A stretch of 64,000 nucleotides of DNA from Deltaproteobacteria bacterium CSP1-8 (GCA_001443455.1 LDXO01000003.1:65627-129626), one strand, 5' to 3'; shown: positions 25,847 through 39,360, counted from the first letter of the stretch. Numbers and translations are program-made. Notes: generated by a model from the sequence alone, not told the origin.

Positions 25847-26964
25847 GTGACCGTTTTCTTCCCCGGGGTGACCGGAAGGGATATTGTAACCGTCGTTCCC
25901 TCTCCCCGCACGGATTTTATTGCCATCTTCCCGCCGTGACGGGAGATCGACTGACGCGCCATCACGAGACCCAAGCCCGTCCCCTTCGCTTTCGTCGTGT
26001 AGAAGGGCAGGAACGCCCTCCGCATCTCCCCCTCCGACATCCCCACGCCGTCGTCCGCGATGAGGATGTCCACGAAGGACCGCATCCTGCCCCTCGCCCG
26101 CCCCCACCGGTAATTGACGTTCATCCGGGTGTCGATCCGCACCGTTCCCTTCTTCGGGATCGCCTCCGCGGCATTCTTGAGGACGTTCACGATCGCCTGG
26201 AACACGGTGTCCGGGTGCCCGGAAACGTCGGGAAGGCTCGGGTCGGCGGCGAGATCGAAACGGATCTCCTTCTTCTGGGCGCGCACGTCCGCGCGTATAA
26301 GCTCCGCGGCCTCCCGGAGGATCGGAAGGATCGGGAAGGGGCGGGGTGGCGGGGGAGTCCTCCCCATCTCGAGCATCTTCTCCACGAGCCCGTTGATTCT
26401 CCCCGCCTCCCGCAGGATCAGCCGCGTTCCCTCCCGGCGCTCCTCCTCGGATGCCTCCCCCCGCATCATCCACTGGGCCGCGCCGAGGATTCCCCCCAGC
26501 GGGTTCTTGATCTCGTGGGCGATGCCGTAGGCGAGTGTCTGCATCTCTTCGGCGCTCACGGCGGCCCTTTCCTCCTGTCCGACCATGCTGAGGATCTCGG
26601 CGGGCTTGATCGAAAGGACGGCCCCGTTCGGCTCTCCCGCCGGACCGGGCATGGGGGATGCCCCGATGATGACGGGGAGCGATGGGGGGACCGGGTCGCC
26701 CGCCGCCTGTGCCCGCCGGGGAAGCCGAAGCTCCACGTCGTAGCCGGTGACGGCCGCGTTGTCCTCCAGGGCTTTCCGCAGAATCCGCACGGCCCCGGGG
26801 GATCCCCGGAAGACCGTCCGGTAATGTTTTCCCGCGAACGCCCGCGACGACCCGTGGAGGATTTCCTCGGCGGCCGGGTTGATGTAGCTGAGCCTCCCCG
26901 CCCCGTCGAACGCGAGGATCCCGATGCTCACGGATTCGAGCGTCTGCTGGAAAAGTTCGCTCAA
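25843..26964 (-). CDS. PAS-containing NtrB-like sensor histidine kinase
   Basis: 373 residues. A PAS domain comes first ('SIGILAFDGAGRLSYINPAAEEIL', residues 13-36). His150 in 'GIAHEIKNPLGG' is the phosphoacceptor, and the ATPase boxes are 'VLKNAAEAIP', 'DDGVGM' and 'GTGLGL'. No membrane segment is visible, so it is cytoplasmic like NtrB. The TTG at 26964 overlaps the dusB stop (TTGA) and is preferred; frames further upstream lie inside dusB. It is the cognate partner of the regulator that follows. Confidence 0.88.
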   Translation of the reverse strand: MSELFQQTLESVSIGILAFDGAGRLSYINPAAEEILHGSSRAFAGKHYRTVFRGSPGAVRILRKALEDNAAVTGYDVELRLPRRAQAAGDPVPPSLPVIIGASPMPGPAGEPNGAVLSIKPAEILSMVGQEERAAVSAEEMQTLAYGIAHEIKNPLGGILGAAQWMMRGEASEEERREGTRLILREAGRINGLVEKMLEMGRTPPPPRPFPILPILREAAELIRADVRAQKKEIRFDLAADPSLPDVSGHPDTVFQAIVNVLKNAAEAIPKKGTVRIDTRMNVNYRWGRARGRMRSFVDILIADDGVGMSEGEMRRAFLPFYTTKAKGTGLGLVMARQSISRHGGKMAIKSVRGEGTTVTISLPVTPGKKTVT

Positions 26965-27917
26965 AAGAATCGCTCGACGGCCGAACGGAAATCGTCGCAA
27001 GTCCGAACCGTTACAAGGTGGCCCCGAAACGCCGAGGCGCCCGGAATCCCCCGGCTGTACCAGGCAAGATGCTTCCGCATCTCCCGGATCCCGCCCTCCC
27101 CGTGGCGACGGTGCATCTCCTCCCCGTGCCGCAGGATCAGCGTCCTGCGGGCTTCGGGGGAGGGCCCGTCCGGCGTCCCCGGCGCGCCGCCCCCCGCCGC
27201 GACGGCAACCCCACGGCGGATTGCGGAAAAGATCCAGGGATTCCCGAGGGCCGCCCGCCCGATCATCACGGCGTCGCATCCGGTCTCCGAGACCATCCTC
27301 CACGAGTCCTCCGGCTGCCGGACATCCCCGTTTCCGATCACGACGCGGTCGGGGAACTCCCGTTTCAGTCGCTCAATCTGTCCCCAGTCGGCTGTGCCGG
27401 AAAACATCTGTCCCCGGGTACGTGGGTGGAGGGTGACGGCCGCTGCCCCGGCACCGAAGACCTCACTCGCCACCGGGAGGTACGAATCCGGCTCCGTGCC
27501 GAAGCCCGAACGGATCTTCACCGTGACGGGAATCCCCGCCGCGTCGACGGCCGCCTTCACGATCTTTCCCGCAAGGGGGGGGTGGGAGAGAAGGGCCGCC
27601 CCGGCTCCTCCCGCCGTGACCTTTCGGACCGGGCACCCCATGTTGATGTCGACGAAGTCGAATCCGAGCCTCCGGATCTCGGCGGCTGCTTCGGCCATCT
27701 CCTCCGGGATCGCCCCGAACAGTTGCGCACCGACGGGGCGCTCCCCCTCCCCGTACTCGAGGTACCGGGCCGTCCGTGCGGGCTGCATGAGCAACCCCCT
27801 GGCGGAGACCATCTCCGTGACCGTCACGTCGGCTCCGTTTTCCCGGCAAAGGAGGCGGAAAGTTCTGTCCGTAATCCCGGCGAGAGGCGCCAGGATCAGT
27901 TTTCCCCTGAACTCCAT
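26961..27917 (-). CDS. dusB: tRNA-dihydrouridine synthase
   Basis: 318 residues. An FMN TIM barrel starting 'LILAPLAGITDRTFR', with the catalytic Cys in 'INMGCPVRKV', 'TVKIRSGF', 'HPRTRGQMFSG' and 'VIGNGDV'. It reduces uridines in the D-loop of tRNA. A TATAGT box on this strand (27927-27932) lies only ten bases before the ATG, with TAGGA between. It is the first gene of the dusB-kinase-regulator operon. Confidence 0.96.
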   Translation of the reverse strand: MEFRGKLILAPLAGITDRTFRLLCRENGADVTVTEMVSARGLLMQPARTARYLEYGEGERPVGAQLFGAIPEEMAEAAAEIRRLGFDFVDINMGCPVRKVTAGGAGAALLSHPPLAGKIVKAAVDAAGIPVTVKIRSGFGTEPDSYLPVASEVFGAGAAAVTLHPRTRGQMFSGTADWGQIERLKREFPDRVVIGNGDVRQPEDSWRMVSETGCDAVMIGRAALGNPWIFSAIRRGVAVAAGGGAPGTPDGPSPEARRTLILRHGEEMHRRHGEGGIREMRKHLAWYSRGIPGASAFRGHLVTVRTCDDFRSAVERFF

Positions 27918-28005
27918 GATATTCCTACTATATCACTCCCGGCTCCGGGCAGGATTGCCCGGGGACCGAACGTGCTCCCCGGAACTCCCGGCACCCGGTT
28001 TTCCC

Positions 28006-28034
28006 TTGACCCGCCAGGGAGTCCATGCTATGAA
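28006..28034 (+). promoter_or_regulatory. Sigma-70-like promoter for hppA
   Basis: TTGACC at 28006-28011, a 17-base spacer and TATGAA at 28029-28034, leaving a leader of about 110 bases before the hppA ATG. No riboswitch-like fold is recognised in the leader. Confidence 0.55.
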
Positions 28035-28150
28035 CAATGCGTTTTATTCATAACGGACAGAACCAGGCAGATTCTCAAGGGCACATGATACCAATTTGTT
28101 CCCGGCGGAAATCTCGTCTCATTTCATAATCTCCAATACAGGGAGGGGTC

Positions 28151-30694
<2,544 letters not shown>

Positions 30695-30757
30695 GGGCGG
30701 GCGACCCGGCACGCGGGATCTCCGGCCGGACCGGGAACAACAAGCCACTGCGATACA

Positions 30758-30788
30758 GGAAAGGGGCCCTTGCAGGGGCCCCTTTTCC
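30758..30788. terminator. Bidirectional rho-independent terminator
   Basis: GGAAAGGGGCCC at 30758-30769 pairs with GGGCCCCTTTTCC at 30776-30788 over a short loop. T-tracts on one strand and A-tracts on the other let it serve both hppA (plus) and the convergent nuclease-like gene (minus). Confidence 0.8.
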
Positions 30789-30806
30789 GTCGGGGGGGCG
30801 AATCCC

Positions 30807-31922
30807 TCAGTTCCCTGTGTCTCCGACGACCGTGATCGCCGCGGGGGAGGTCACCACGATTTCCGGCCTGTCCTTGTGCAGGGTGACCGTGCCCCGGACC
30901 CGGAGCGCCTTGTTCCGGTAAAACGTCTCCGGGTTGTCCGGAAATCCGGGGAGGTCCTTCCCGAAAATGACCACGGTCAGGTATTTCTTCCAGTTCGGGT
31001 GGAAGTTGAGGTACAGGATGTTTTTCCCGCGGTGCGTCCGGACGATCTTCCCCTCCACCGTTACCTCGCGCCCGACGTGCGCGCGTGCCTGATCCCACGG
31101 GACCGTCTCCCCCGCGGTTGCCGCGGCGTCCCCGCGGCCGAAGGGGGGAAAGGGGGGCACGGGGAGAGACCCGGATTCCGTCAGAGGCCGGAACCCGGCC
31201 TCCTCCGCTTTCCTGGCGTACTCGGGCCCCGCGTTCTCCGCGCGTAGCCGCACGATCCGGCTGATCGTCCTCCCGAGTTCCTCGCGTTCCACATCCGGCT
31301 TCCCCCGGTCTCCGTAGACGACGGCAAACGTTCGGCCGCTCGCGGGGTAGACCAGGACGGGTTCCGCGCCGCTTGCCCGCAGCCAGGAAAGTTCCGCCCT
31401 CCCCCCGTCCTTCCAGATCCCCCGTCCGTTCTCCCTTGCCTCTTCCTCGGCCCGCTCGAACTCCTCGCGCCGGGAGAAGGGAAAGATCCGCAAGACCCGG
31501 GCGTGCCCGGAACGGACCAGTTCGAGGTTCGCGAGTCTGCCGTCCGGGGCGGGGAGGAAGACATACCGCAGGTACCGGCCGTACGGGTCGGTATCCTCCT
31601 CACCGGGTTCGAGGAGGACCTCTTTCCCCTCGCACAGGGCCGAGAGGTACGCTGCGGATTCCACGCTTAAGAACTCGCGGGGTCTCGCGGGATGCCCCAT
31701 TTCTGGGGAATCGATGCCGATGAGCCTGACGGTGCGGACGTCCTGACCAGAGCGGACCAGGAGCGTGTCCCCGTCGAACACCTCGAGGACGTGGGCGCGC
31801 TCCCCGGCGTCCGCGGGAAAGGGCGTGGGAAAGAAACCCGAAGCGAGGAGCAGCCAGAGGGGCCAGGCGTGCCCGAAGCGGATTCCCCTTCCGGCCCCTG
31901 CGATGCGTCCCAAGCCCGTCAA
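30807..31922 (-). CDS. Secreted or anchored staphylococcal-nuclease-like protein with OB-fold domain
   Basis: 371 residues. A hydrophobic N-terminal segment (AWPLWLLLASGFFPT) precedes an SNase domain: 'VFDGDTLLV', 'RLIGIDSPE' with the catalytic Arg, 'DPYGRYLRYVF' and 'LELVRSGHARV'. The C-terminal 100 residues resemble an OB fold ('REVTVEGKIVRTHRGKNILYLNF'). The combination suits an envelope nuclease or a nucleic-acid-binding protein. Start is uncertain: TTG at 31922 or 31913. It lies eight bases after the PpiD-like gene and is probably cotranscribed with it. Confidence 0.75.
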   Translation of the reverse strand: MTGLGRIAGAGRGIRFGHAWPLWLLLASGFFPTPFPADAGERAHVLEVFDGDTLLVRSGQDVRTVRLIGIDSPEMGHPARPREFLSVESAAYLSALCEGKEVLLEPGEEDTDPYGRYLRYVFLPAPDGRLANLELVRSGHARVLRIFPFSRREEFERAEEEARENGRGIWKDGGRAELSWLRASGAEPVLVYPASGRTFAVVYGDRGKPDVEREELGRTISRIVRLRAENAGPEYARKAEEAGFRPLTESGSLPVPPFPPFGRGDAAATAGETVPWDQARAHVGREVTVEGKIVRTHRGKNILYLNFHPNWKKYLTVVIFGKDLPGFPDNPETFYRNKALRVRGTVTLHKDRPEIVVTSPAAITVVGDTGN

Positions 31923-31929
31923 GGGGTGC

Positions 31930-33798
31930 CTACTTCAAGGCTTCGGGGTTGATCTCCACCTTGGCCTGTTTCCTGCGTTCGGCGAGGAACGCCTCGATGG
32001 TAGTGGCCCGTTTCTGCTCCGCCAGTCCCCGGAGGAAGGAATCCTTTCCGGCCTCCCATTCCTTCGGGTCCGCGGGCTGTTGTCCGACCAATGCGACCGC
32101 CAGGAATTTCGTGCCGGCCGGGTACACCTTGGAGGAGACAGCGGCCTCCGGCGAGAGAGGAAGCAGGTCCCTGCGAATGTCCCCCGCCTCCGATAGTACG
32201 CCGGGGACAGGGCCGGAAAGCAGCGTGAAGTAGGAGGTAGTCGCCACGGCCAGTCCGGCCTTCGTCGCATTCCGTTCCAGGTCGGACGCCGTTTTTGCAC
32301 CGGCGAGGGCTGTTTCGAGTTCCGCCCGTGCGGCGGCCTCCCGTTTTTCCTTCACGACGGCGGCGGCGATCCGGTCGCGCACTTCCGAGAGGGGCGGAAT
32401 GCGGGAGTTCTCCTTGGCGGTCACGCGAAAGAGATAATGCGTGTCCCCGACCGTCTTGACCGGCCCGATTTCGCCGGCTAGGAGCAGAAGCGACTCCTGG
32501 ACGACGGCGGGGGGGACGTCGGTGCCCTTCCCGTCACTCGTCCATCCCGTTTCCTTGAGGGTGACGCCGTACGGCTCGCACGCCCCGCCCAGGTCCTGCG
32601 ATTCCCTCGCCTTCCCGTGCGCCTCGTACGCCCGGAGGACCGCGGAATCCTTCCCTTTCTCGTGTCTGAGGAGCGCCAGCGCGCGGTCCCGGACCTGCGC
32701 CAGGGGGAGGGTTTCGGGGAAACGGATCTGGTTGACGCGAACGATGGTGAAGCCGCTCCCGGTGTCGACGGGGCCGACCACCTCGTCCACCGGCGCGGAG
32801 AAGACGGCGTCGGCGAGCTCGGCCCGCATCTCGCGCCTGGTGAGCCAGGTCGCCCCCCCCTTGCCCCGGGACAGATTCTTCGCGATCTCCTCGAACCGGT
32901 TTCTCCCCTTTCCCGCGTCCGCGAGCACCTCCTGTGCTTTTTTGCGGGCCGATTCCCGGGACCCGGCCGCATAGGGGATCGTGATGGGGTGTACCAGACG
33001 GGATTCCTCGGTCCGGAACTTGTCGGAGTTCCCCTCGTAGAAGGAAAGGATCTCCTGCTCGGAAGGCTCCGACTGCCGGGCGAACGTCTCCGGGGAAAAA
33101 CGGGCGACGGAGAGCCTGACCCGGGCGGGAACCCGGTAGGTCTCCTTGGTCTGTTCGTGCTTCGCCGCGATTTCCCCTTCCGCGGGGGGAGGGACTCCCC
33201 TCACCCCCGAGGGATCGGCGGTGACCACGAGGAAACGAACCTTCCGAAACATCAGGTTGAAGTGGTCGCGAGCTTCGATCGCGGTTACGCGGGCGGAGGC
33301 GGATAACAGGCCCTCCATCTTCCCGACGGTGATCTCCTGCTGCTTGGAAATCTCGTACTCCGTCGGGGAAACCCGGTTGTAGGCGAGAATGCTCCGGTAC
33401 CGGTCCTCGCTGAACTTCCCGTCGACCTGGAACGCGGGGGTCACGGCGATTTCCCGCCGAACCTCCTCGCGGGAGGCGGCGAGCCCCATCTTCTCCGCCT
33501 CGGCGAGCAGCAGCTTCCGGCGGACGAGCGTGTCCAGGGCCTGCTTGCGGAGGGAAAGCGCCTTGGCCATGTCCGGGGTGAACGCGTTTCCGTACACCTC
33601 CCGGTACGTTTTTTCCAGCCCTGCGGTTGCCTCCGCGAGCTCCGCCAGGGAGACCTTTTCCCCGCCGACGGTGGCGGCCACGTCGCGCCTGCTCTGGGAG
33701 TACGAACCCACGCCCCACCAGATGAACGTGAGCGCGATGAAGGAAAGGATGAGCTTGATGGCCCAGGAACCGGCGTTCCGGCGAAGCACGTCGAGCAT
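31930..33798 (-). CDS. ppiD: PpiD/SurA-type membrane-anchored periplasmic chaperone (peptidyl-prolyl isomerase)
   Basis: 622 residues. One membrane helix near the N-terminus (IKLILSFIALTFIWWGVGSY) is followed by a SurA_N-like helical domain ('VGGEKVSLAELAEATAGLEK'), a central parvulin-like domain ('WLTRREMRAELADAVFSAPVDEVVGPVDTGSGF') and a long C-terminal helical part with a second, weaker parvulin-like stretch. It helps outer-membrane and secreted proteins fold after translocation. The ATG at 33798 gives a normal MLDVLRRNAGSW start. The gene diverges from the mreB operon. Confidence 0.88.
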   Translation of the reverse strand: MLDVLRRNAGSWAIKLILSFIALTFIWWGVGSYSQSRRDVAATVGGEKVSLAELAEATAGLEKTYREVYGNAFTPDMAKALSLRKQALDTLVRRKLLLAEAEKMGLAASREEVRREIAVTPAFQVDGKFSEDRYRSILAYNRVSPTEYEISKQQEITVGKMEGLLSASARVTAIEARDHFNLMFRKVRFLVVTADPSGVRGVPPPAEGEIAAKHEQTKETYRVPARVRLSVARFSPETFARQSEPSEQEILSFYEGNSDKFRTEESRLVHPITIPYAAGSRESARKKAQEVLADAGKGRNRFEEIAKNLSRGKGGATWLTRREMRAELADAVFSAPVDEVVGPVDTGSGFTIVRVNQIRFPETLPLAQVRDRALALLRHEKGKDSAVLRAYEAHGKARESQDLGGACEPYGVTLKETGWTSDGKGTDVPPAVVQESLLLLAGEIGPVKTVGDTHYLFRVTAKENSRIPPLSEVRDRIAAAVVKEKREAAARAELETALAGAKTASDLERNATKAGLAVATTSYFTLLSGPVPGVLSEAGDIRRDLLPLSPEAAVSSKVYPAGTKFLAVALVGQQPADPKEWEAGKDSFLRGLAEQKRATTIEAFLAERRKQAKVEINPEALK

Positions 33799-33837
33799 GG
33801 CGCTGATTTCTCCCGTGGGAATGAAGACGTCAGATAA

Positions 33838-35031
<1,194 letters not shown>

Positions 35032-35070
35032 GCCGGGTTCGCGCGGGAACCACGCCGGAAAGATCGGCTG

Positions 35071-35916
35071 ATGGTGAAGGCGTTTTTCCAAAAGTGGTGG
35101 CGTCTCTTCCTCGTGGCCGCTCTTCTGGTGGCGGCAATCCAGTTCTTCGTCCGCCCCCCCGGGTTTTCCCCCGACCATGGGATGGGTGAAATCGGGACGT
35201 CCGTGTTCCGTCCCGTCTACAAGGCGGTCGATTTCCTCCGGCGGGGGATCTCCTCCGTGTGGTCGGGGTATATCGGCCTGGTGAACGTCTCCCGGGATAA
35301 CGCGGAGCTCAGGAAGGATCTGGCAGCGTTGCAGGAGAAACTCAAGGAGAGCCGCGACGCCGTGCTGGAGAACCAGCGGCTCGAGGAACTGCTGCGGTTC
35401 TCGAAGACCCTGGAGAAGCGGACAATCGGCGCCCGCATCGTGGGACACGACGTCTCCCCCTGGTTCCAGGGCGTATTCATCGATGCGGGGAGCGGGATGG
35501 GGGTGGAGCCGGGGATGGCGGTCCTCATCCCCGGCGGCGCCGTCGGACGCGTTCACAGGACCTTCTCGGGCCTTTCGGAGGTCATCCTCCTGACGGACAG
35601 CCGTTTCGCCGCGGATGTGATCGTCGAGCGCACCCGCGTGCGGGCGATCGCCGAGGGGATGGGGGGGGACCTCTGCCGGTTGAAGTACGTCTCCCCGACC
35701 CAGGACGTGGTGCCGGGCGACCGGGTCCTCTTCTCCGGGTTCGACGGAAGCATGCCGAAAGGGACGCTTCTGGGAACCGTCGCGAGCGTGGACCGTCCCC
35801 GCGAAGGGCTCTTCTTGATCATCCGGGTGGTAAGCGCGGTGAACCTCCTGTCCGTCGAGGAGGTCCTGGTCGTGTTGTCCCGTCCCGCCATCCCGTTCCG
35901 GCAGGGGAAGCCGTGA
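35071..35916 (+). CDS. mreC: Rod-shape protein MreC
   Basis: 281 residues. A single N-terminal membrane helix (LFLVAALLVAAIQFFV) leads into a coiled coil (residues 70-110) and then two beta-barrel domains in the periplasm ('PWFQGVFIDAGSGMGVEPGMAVL', 'GAVGRV'). MreC links cytoplasmic MreB to periplasmic PBP2. It overlaps mreD by four bases. Confidence 0.95.
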   Translation: MVKAFFQKWWRLFLVAALLVAAIQFFVRPPGFSPDHGMGEIGTSVFRPVYKAVDFLRRGISSVWSGYIGLVNVSRDNAELRKDLAALQEKLKESRDAVLENQRLEELLRFSKTLEKRTIGARIVGHDVSPWFQGVFIDAGSGMGVEPGMAVLIPGGAVGRVHRTFSGLSEVILLTDSRFAADVIVERTRVRAIAEGMGGDLCRLKYVSPTQDVVPGDRVLFSGFDGSMPKGTLLGTVASVDRPREGLFLIIRVVSAVNLLSVEEVLVVLSRPAIPFRQGKP

Positions 35917-36398
35917 GACCCCTCCTCGTCCTGCTCGCGTTGTCGTTCGCCGGGACCGCGGCGAATGTATGGCTGCTTTCCGGCGTCGTCCCGTGGTTCC
36001 TCCTGCCGGATGTTTCGTTCCTGGTGATCGTCTACGCCGGGCTGTTTCTCTCCGGCCCGCTCGGATTCGTGGCCGCTCTCCCCCCCGCGCTGTTCCGCGA
36101 GGTGACGATTCTGGGCCCCCCCGGGTCGTTTTTCCTCGCCTCGCTGGCGGTGTATTTCGCCGCGAGCGAGATCGGCCGCCGCCTTTTCCTTCGCTCCGAG
36201 ATATTCATTCTCCTGATCGTCGCGGGGCTTCTCGCGGCCGAATCCGCCTCCGTGACCCTCCTCCTGGTTCTGGAGGGAGGGCAATCCGTCTCGGCTCTCT
36301 GGGGGGCGGAGGAGGCGGTCCGGATCTCCTGGACGGCGCTTCTCGGCGTCTTCCTCTTCGTGGACCTCTCCAGCCGGTGGCAGCGGATCCAGGAATGA
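35913..36398 (+). CDS. mreD: Rod-shape protein MreD
   Basis: 161 residues of mostly hydrophobic sequence, about five or six membrane helices ('LLVLLALSFAGTAANVWLL', 'FLVIVYAGLFLSGPLGF'). MreD is poorly conserved; position between mreC and mrdA fixes the call. The GTG start lies in the mreC stop (GTGA) and the gene ends inside the mrdA start (ATGA). Confidence 0.88.
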   Translation: MRPLLVLLALSFAGTAANVWLLSGVVPWFLLPDVSFLVIVYAGLFLSGPLGFVAALPPALFREVTILGPPGSFFLASLAVYFAASEIGRRLFLRSEIFILLIVAGLLAAESASVTLLLVLEGGQSVSALWGAEEAVRISWTALLGVFLFVDLSSRWQRIQE

Positions 36399-38236
36399 AG
36401 GGGCGCATCCGGAAACGGGAGCAGGACCCCTGGATCACGTCGAGGGTCCGCATCCTCCAGTGGATCGGGCTGGGCCTGTTTATCCTGCTCCTGGGACGAC
36501 TGTACTGGCTCCAGGTGGTGAAGTACGAGTATTTCAAAACGCTTTCCGAGAACAACAGGATACGGATCCGGGTCGTCCAGGCCCCCCGCGGCGTCATCCT
36601 CGACCGGAGAGGGCGGCCGATCGCCGAAACCCAGGGTTCGTTCGATCTCATCGCCACGCCGGTGGATGTGGAGGACCTTGCGGGGGAGCTTCGCCTCCTC
36701 TCGGAGGTGGTGGAGTTCGATCCCGAGGAAATCCCCGGGAAGATATCCATGGCGAAGAAGGCGAACCCCTACCGGAGCATCACGGTGGCGCGCGACCTGC
36801 GGTTCGAGCAGGTGTCGGTGATCGAATTCAACCGCGAAGCCCTTCCCGGGTTTTCCATCATGATCGAGGCGAAGCGGAGCTACCCCTTCGGAGCGGAATT
36901 CGCCCATGTTCTTGGGTACGTGGGGGAAGCAAGCGAGCAGGAACTCGCGGCGGCGCAGGCGGAACGACTCGCGATGGGGGACATCGTGGGCAAGTACGGG
37001 CTGGAGAAGACGAGGGGGGATGTTCTTCGCGGGGTGAACGGGGGGCGCCAGGTGGAGGTGGACGCCGCCGGCCGGGACAAACGGCTGGTCGACGATGTGC
37101 CTCCACGGACCGGGGGAACGATACAGACCACGATCGACGCGGACATGCAGAAGGTGGCTCACGAGGCGATGGAGAAACGGGCAGGCGCCGTGATCGCGAT
37201 GAACCCGAAGACGGGGGAACTCCTCGTCTTCGTCTCGGCGCCGGCGTTCGACCCGAACAACTTCTCCCGGGGAATCCGGAAGGACGAATGGGCAGCTCTG
37301 GTCACGGATCCGAGAAAGCCTCTCCAGAACAAGGGGCTCCAGGGGACATACGCGCCAGGATCCACGGTGAAGCCCTTCCTGGCCCTCACGGGGCTGGAGG
37401 AGGGGGTCCAGGACCCGAAAGCGACGGTTCATTGCGGGGGGTCTTTCCAGCTGGGGAACCGGACGTTCCGGTGCTGGAAGGAGAAGGGTCACGGAACGGT
37501 GGACATGTACCGGGCCATCGTGCAGTCGTGCGACGTGTATTTCTACACCCTGGGTCTCAAACTCGACCCGGACCGCGTCTCGTCCCTAGAACGGGGTGCC
37601 GGCCTCGGTGTCCTGACCAGGGTGGATTTGCCGGGCGAGAAATCCGGCCTGGTTCCCGACACCGCCTGGAAGCGCGAGGTGATGAAAGACCGGTGGTACA
37701 GTTACGAGAGTGTCCTGCTCGGCATCGGACAGGGCGCGATCCACGTCACGCCGCTGGGGATGCTGTCGGCCTATGCGTCGATCGCGACGGGCGGGGAGGT
37801 GATGCGCCCCCGCCTGGTGAGCCGGTTGGTCCGGATGGACGGCACGGTGGAGGAGTTTCCTTCCGAACGGGAAAGGAAGCTGCCATGGAAAACCGAGAAC
37901 GTCGCGTTCATCCGGCGGGCGCTGGCGGGCGTGGTCAACGATTACGGGACGGGCGGCGCGGCCAGGCTCCCCGGGATCGAGGTGGGGGGGAAGACCGGGA
38001 CGGCGCAGCTTGTCACCGTGAAAGGGAAGATGGTCAAATCCGAGCAACTCCGCTATGAAATACGCGACCACGCCTGGTTCGCCGGTTTCGCGCCCGTCGC
38101 GGACCCCGAGATCTGCGTCGTGGCCATGATCGAGCACGGGGGGCACGGGGGATCGGCGGCCGCTCCCGTGGTCAGGGCGGTGATGCAGGAATATTTCCGG
38201 TTGAAGCAGGTCGCCGGGAAGGGCGGGGGGATGTGA
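36395..38236 (+). CDS. mrdA: Penicillin-binding protein 2 (elongasome transpeptidase)
   Basis: 613 residues. One N-terminal membrane helix (IGLGLFILLLGRLYWL), then the dimerisation domain ('APRGVILDRRGRPIAET') and the transpeptidase domain, with the active-site Ser326 in 'PGSTVKP', 'QSCDVYFY' near 378 and the KTG box in 'GGKTGTAQ' near 533. It cross-links peptidoglycan during side-wall growth together with RodA. The ATG at 36395 overlaps the mreD stop. Confidence 0.96.
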   Translation: MKGRIRKREQDPWITSRVRILQWIGLGLFILLLGRLYWLQVVKYEYFKTLSENNRIRIRVVQAPRGVILDRRGRPIAETQGSFDLIATPVDVEDLAGELRLLSEVVEFDPEEIPGKISMAKKANPYRSITVARDLRFEQVSVIEFNREALPGFSIMIEAKRSYPFGAEFAHVLGYVGEASEQELAAAQAERLAMGDIVGKYGLEKTRGDVLRGVNGGRQVEVDAAGRDKRLVDDVPPRTGGTIQTTIDADMQKVAHEAMEKRAGAVIAMNPKTGELLVFVSAPAFDPNNFSRGIRKDEWAALVTDPRKPLQNKGLQGTYAPGSTVKPFLALTGLEEGVQDPKATVHCGGSFQLGNRTFRCWKEKGHGTVDMYRAIVQSCDVYFYTLGLKLDPDRVSSLERGAGLGVLTRVDLPGEKSGLVPDTAWKREVMKDRWYSYESVLLGIGQGAIHVTPLGMLSAYASIATGGEVMRPRLVSRLVRMDGTVEEFPSERERKLPWKTENVAFIRRALAGVVNDYGTGGAARLPGIEVGGKTGTAQLVTVKGKMVKSEQLRYEIRDHAWFAGFAPVADPEICVVAMIEHGGHGGSAAAPVVRAVMQEYFRLKQVAGKGGGM

Positions 38237-39360
38237 TCGTGCACAAACGGTTCGCCCGGATGGACTGGCCTCTTTTCCTTCTGGCCCTCGCCCTGTCCGG
38301 GGTCGGGCTTCTGAACGTGTATAGCGGGACGCGGGTTTTATCGTCTTCCGGAATCCCCCTGTTTACCAAGCAGATGGTCTGGATTCTGCTCGGGATGGGC
38401 GTCTTTTTCCTCTTCAGCTTCGTGGGGGGCGGATGGATCGAGGAGATGGCCTGGCATATCTTTTTTACCGTTGTCGCCCTCCTCCTGGTCGTCCTCCTCA
38501 TCGGCAAGGTGCGGGGAGGTGCCCAGCGGTGGCTGTCCCTGGGTTTTTTCACCTTTCAGCCTTCGGAATTTGCCAAGATCGCCCTCATCCTTGTGCTTGG
38601 GGGCTATTTCTCCGGGCGGTACCACTATGATGGGCTCGGGTTCCTCGACCTGGTGCCCGCGGTGGGAATCACCTTGGTTCCGTTCCTGCTCGTTGCGATG
38701 CAGCCCGACCTGGGGACCGCGGGGGTGTTTCTCATCATCCTCGCCGCCATGACGGTGATCGCCTGCGTCCGCGGGAAGGTGTTCCTCCTCATGGGCGCCG
38801 CGGGAGCGGCGGCAGTTCCCGGTCTCTGGCTCATGATGAAGGATTACCAGAAGCAGCGGGTGTTTACCTTCCTCGACCCCGGCAGTGACCCCCTGGGCGC
38901 CGGGTACCACGTCATCCAGTCCAAGATCGCCGTCGGGTCGGGGGGATTTCTCGGGAAGGGATATCTCCGGGGGACCCAGGGATCGCTCCGGTTTCTCCCC
39001 GAGCAGCACACCGATTTCGCCTTTGCCGTGTTTTCCGAGGAATGGGGCTTTGCAGGGTCCGTGGTGCTGCTTCTCCTGTTCCTCGCGTTGGTCTCCCGGA
39101 TGTTCCACCTTGCCTCCCAGGCCCAGGACCGTTTCGCTTCCTTCGCCTGCGGAGGGCTTGCCTCCTATTTCCTCGCGCACATTTTGATCAACATCGCGAT
39201 GGTGTGCGGGTTATTCCCCGTCGTCGGGATACCGCTTCCCTTCGTGAGCTACGGCGGGTCCTCGATGCTCACCAACATGATGGCGCTGGGGATCCTCGCC
39301 AATCTCTCCCGTACGCGGTTCACTTTTCCGCCGCCGGCGGAGAATCCGTTCTCCGTCTGA
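38233..39360 (+). CDS. rodA: Rod-shape glycosyltransferase RodA
   Basis: 375 residues, SEDS family with about ten membrane helices. Conserved points include 'GAQRWLSLGFFTFQPSEFAKIALIL', 'QPDLGTAGVF', 'EQHTDFAFAVFSEEWGF' and the closing 'PLPFVSYGGSSMLTNM'. It polymerises peptidoglycan strands for PBP2. GTG start overlaps mrdA (GTGA). Its last 41 bases overlap the convergent TlpA-like gene. Confidence 0.96.
   Translation: MIVHKRFARMDWPLFLLALALSGVGLLNVYSGTRVLSSSGIPLFTKQMVWILLGMGVFFLFSFVGGGWIEEMAWHIFFTVVALLLVVLLIGKVRGGAQRWLSLGFFTFQPSEFAKIALILVLGGYFSGRYHYDGLGFLDLVPAVGITLVPFLLVAMQPDLGTAGVFLIILAAMTVIACVRGKVFLLMGAAGAAAVPGLWLMMKDYQKQRVFTFLDPGSDPLGAGYHVIQSKIAVGSGGFLGKGYLRGTQGSLRFLPEQHTDFAFAVFSEEWGFAGSVVLLLLFLALVSRMFHLASQAQDRFASFACGGLASYFLAHILINIAMVCGLFPVVGIPLPFVSYGGSSMLTNMMALGILANLSRTRFTFPPPAENPFSV

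Noticed and set aside
27377-27425. Two TGTCCCC strings in dusB that look like the GGGGACA repeat
   Set aside because: They encode the conserved 'RTRGQMFSGTADWGQI' segment of DusB and lack the paired TCCT/AGGA arms.
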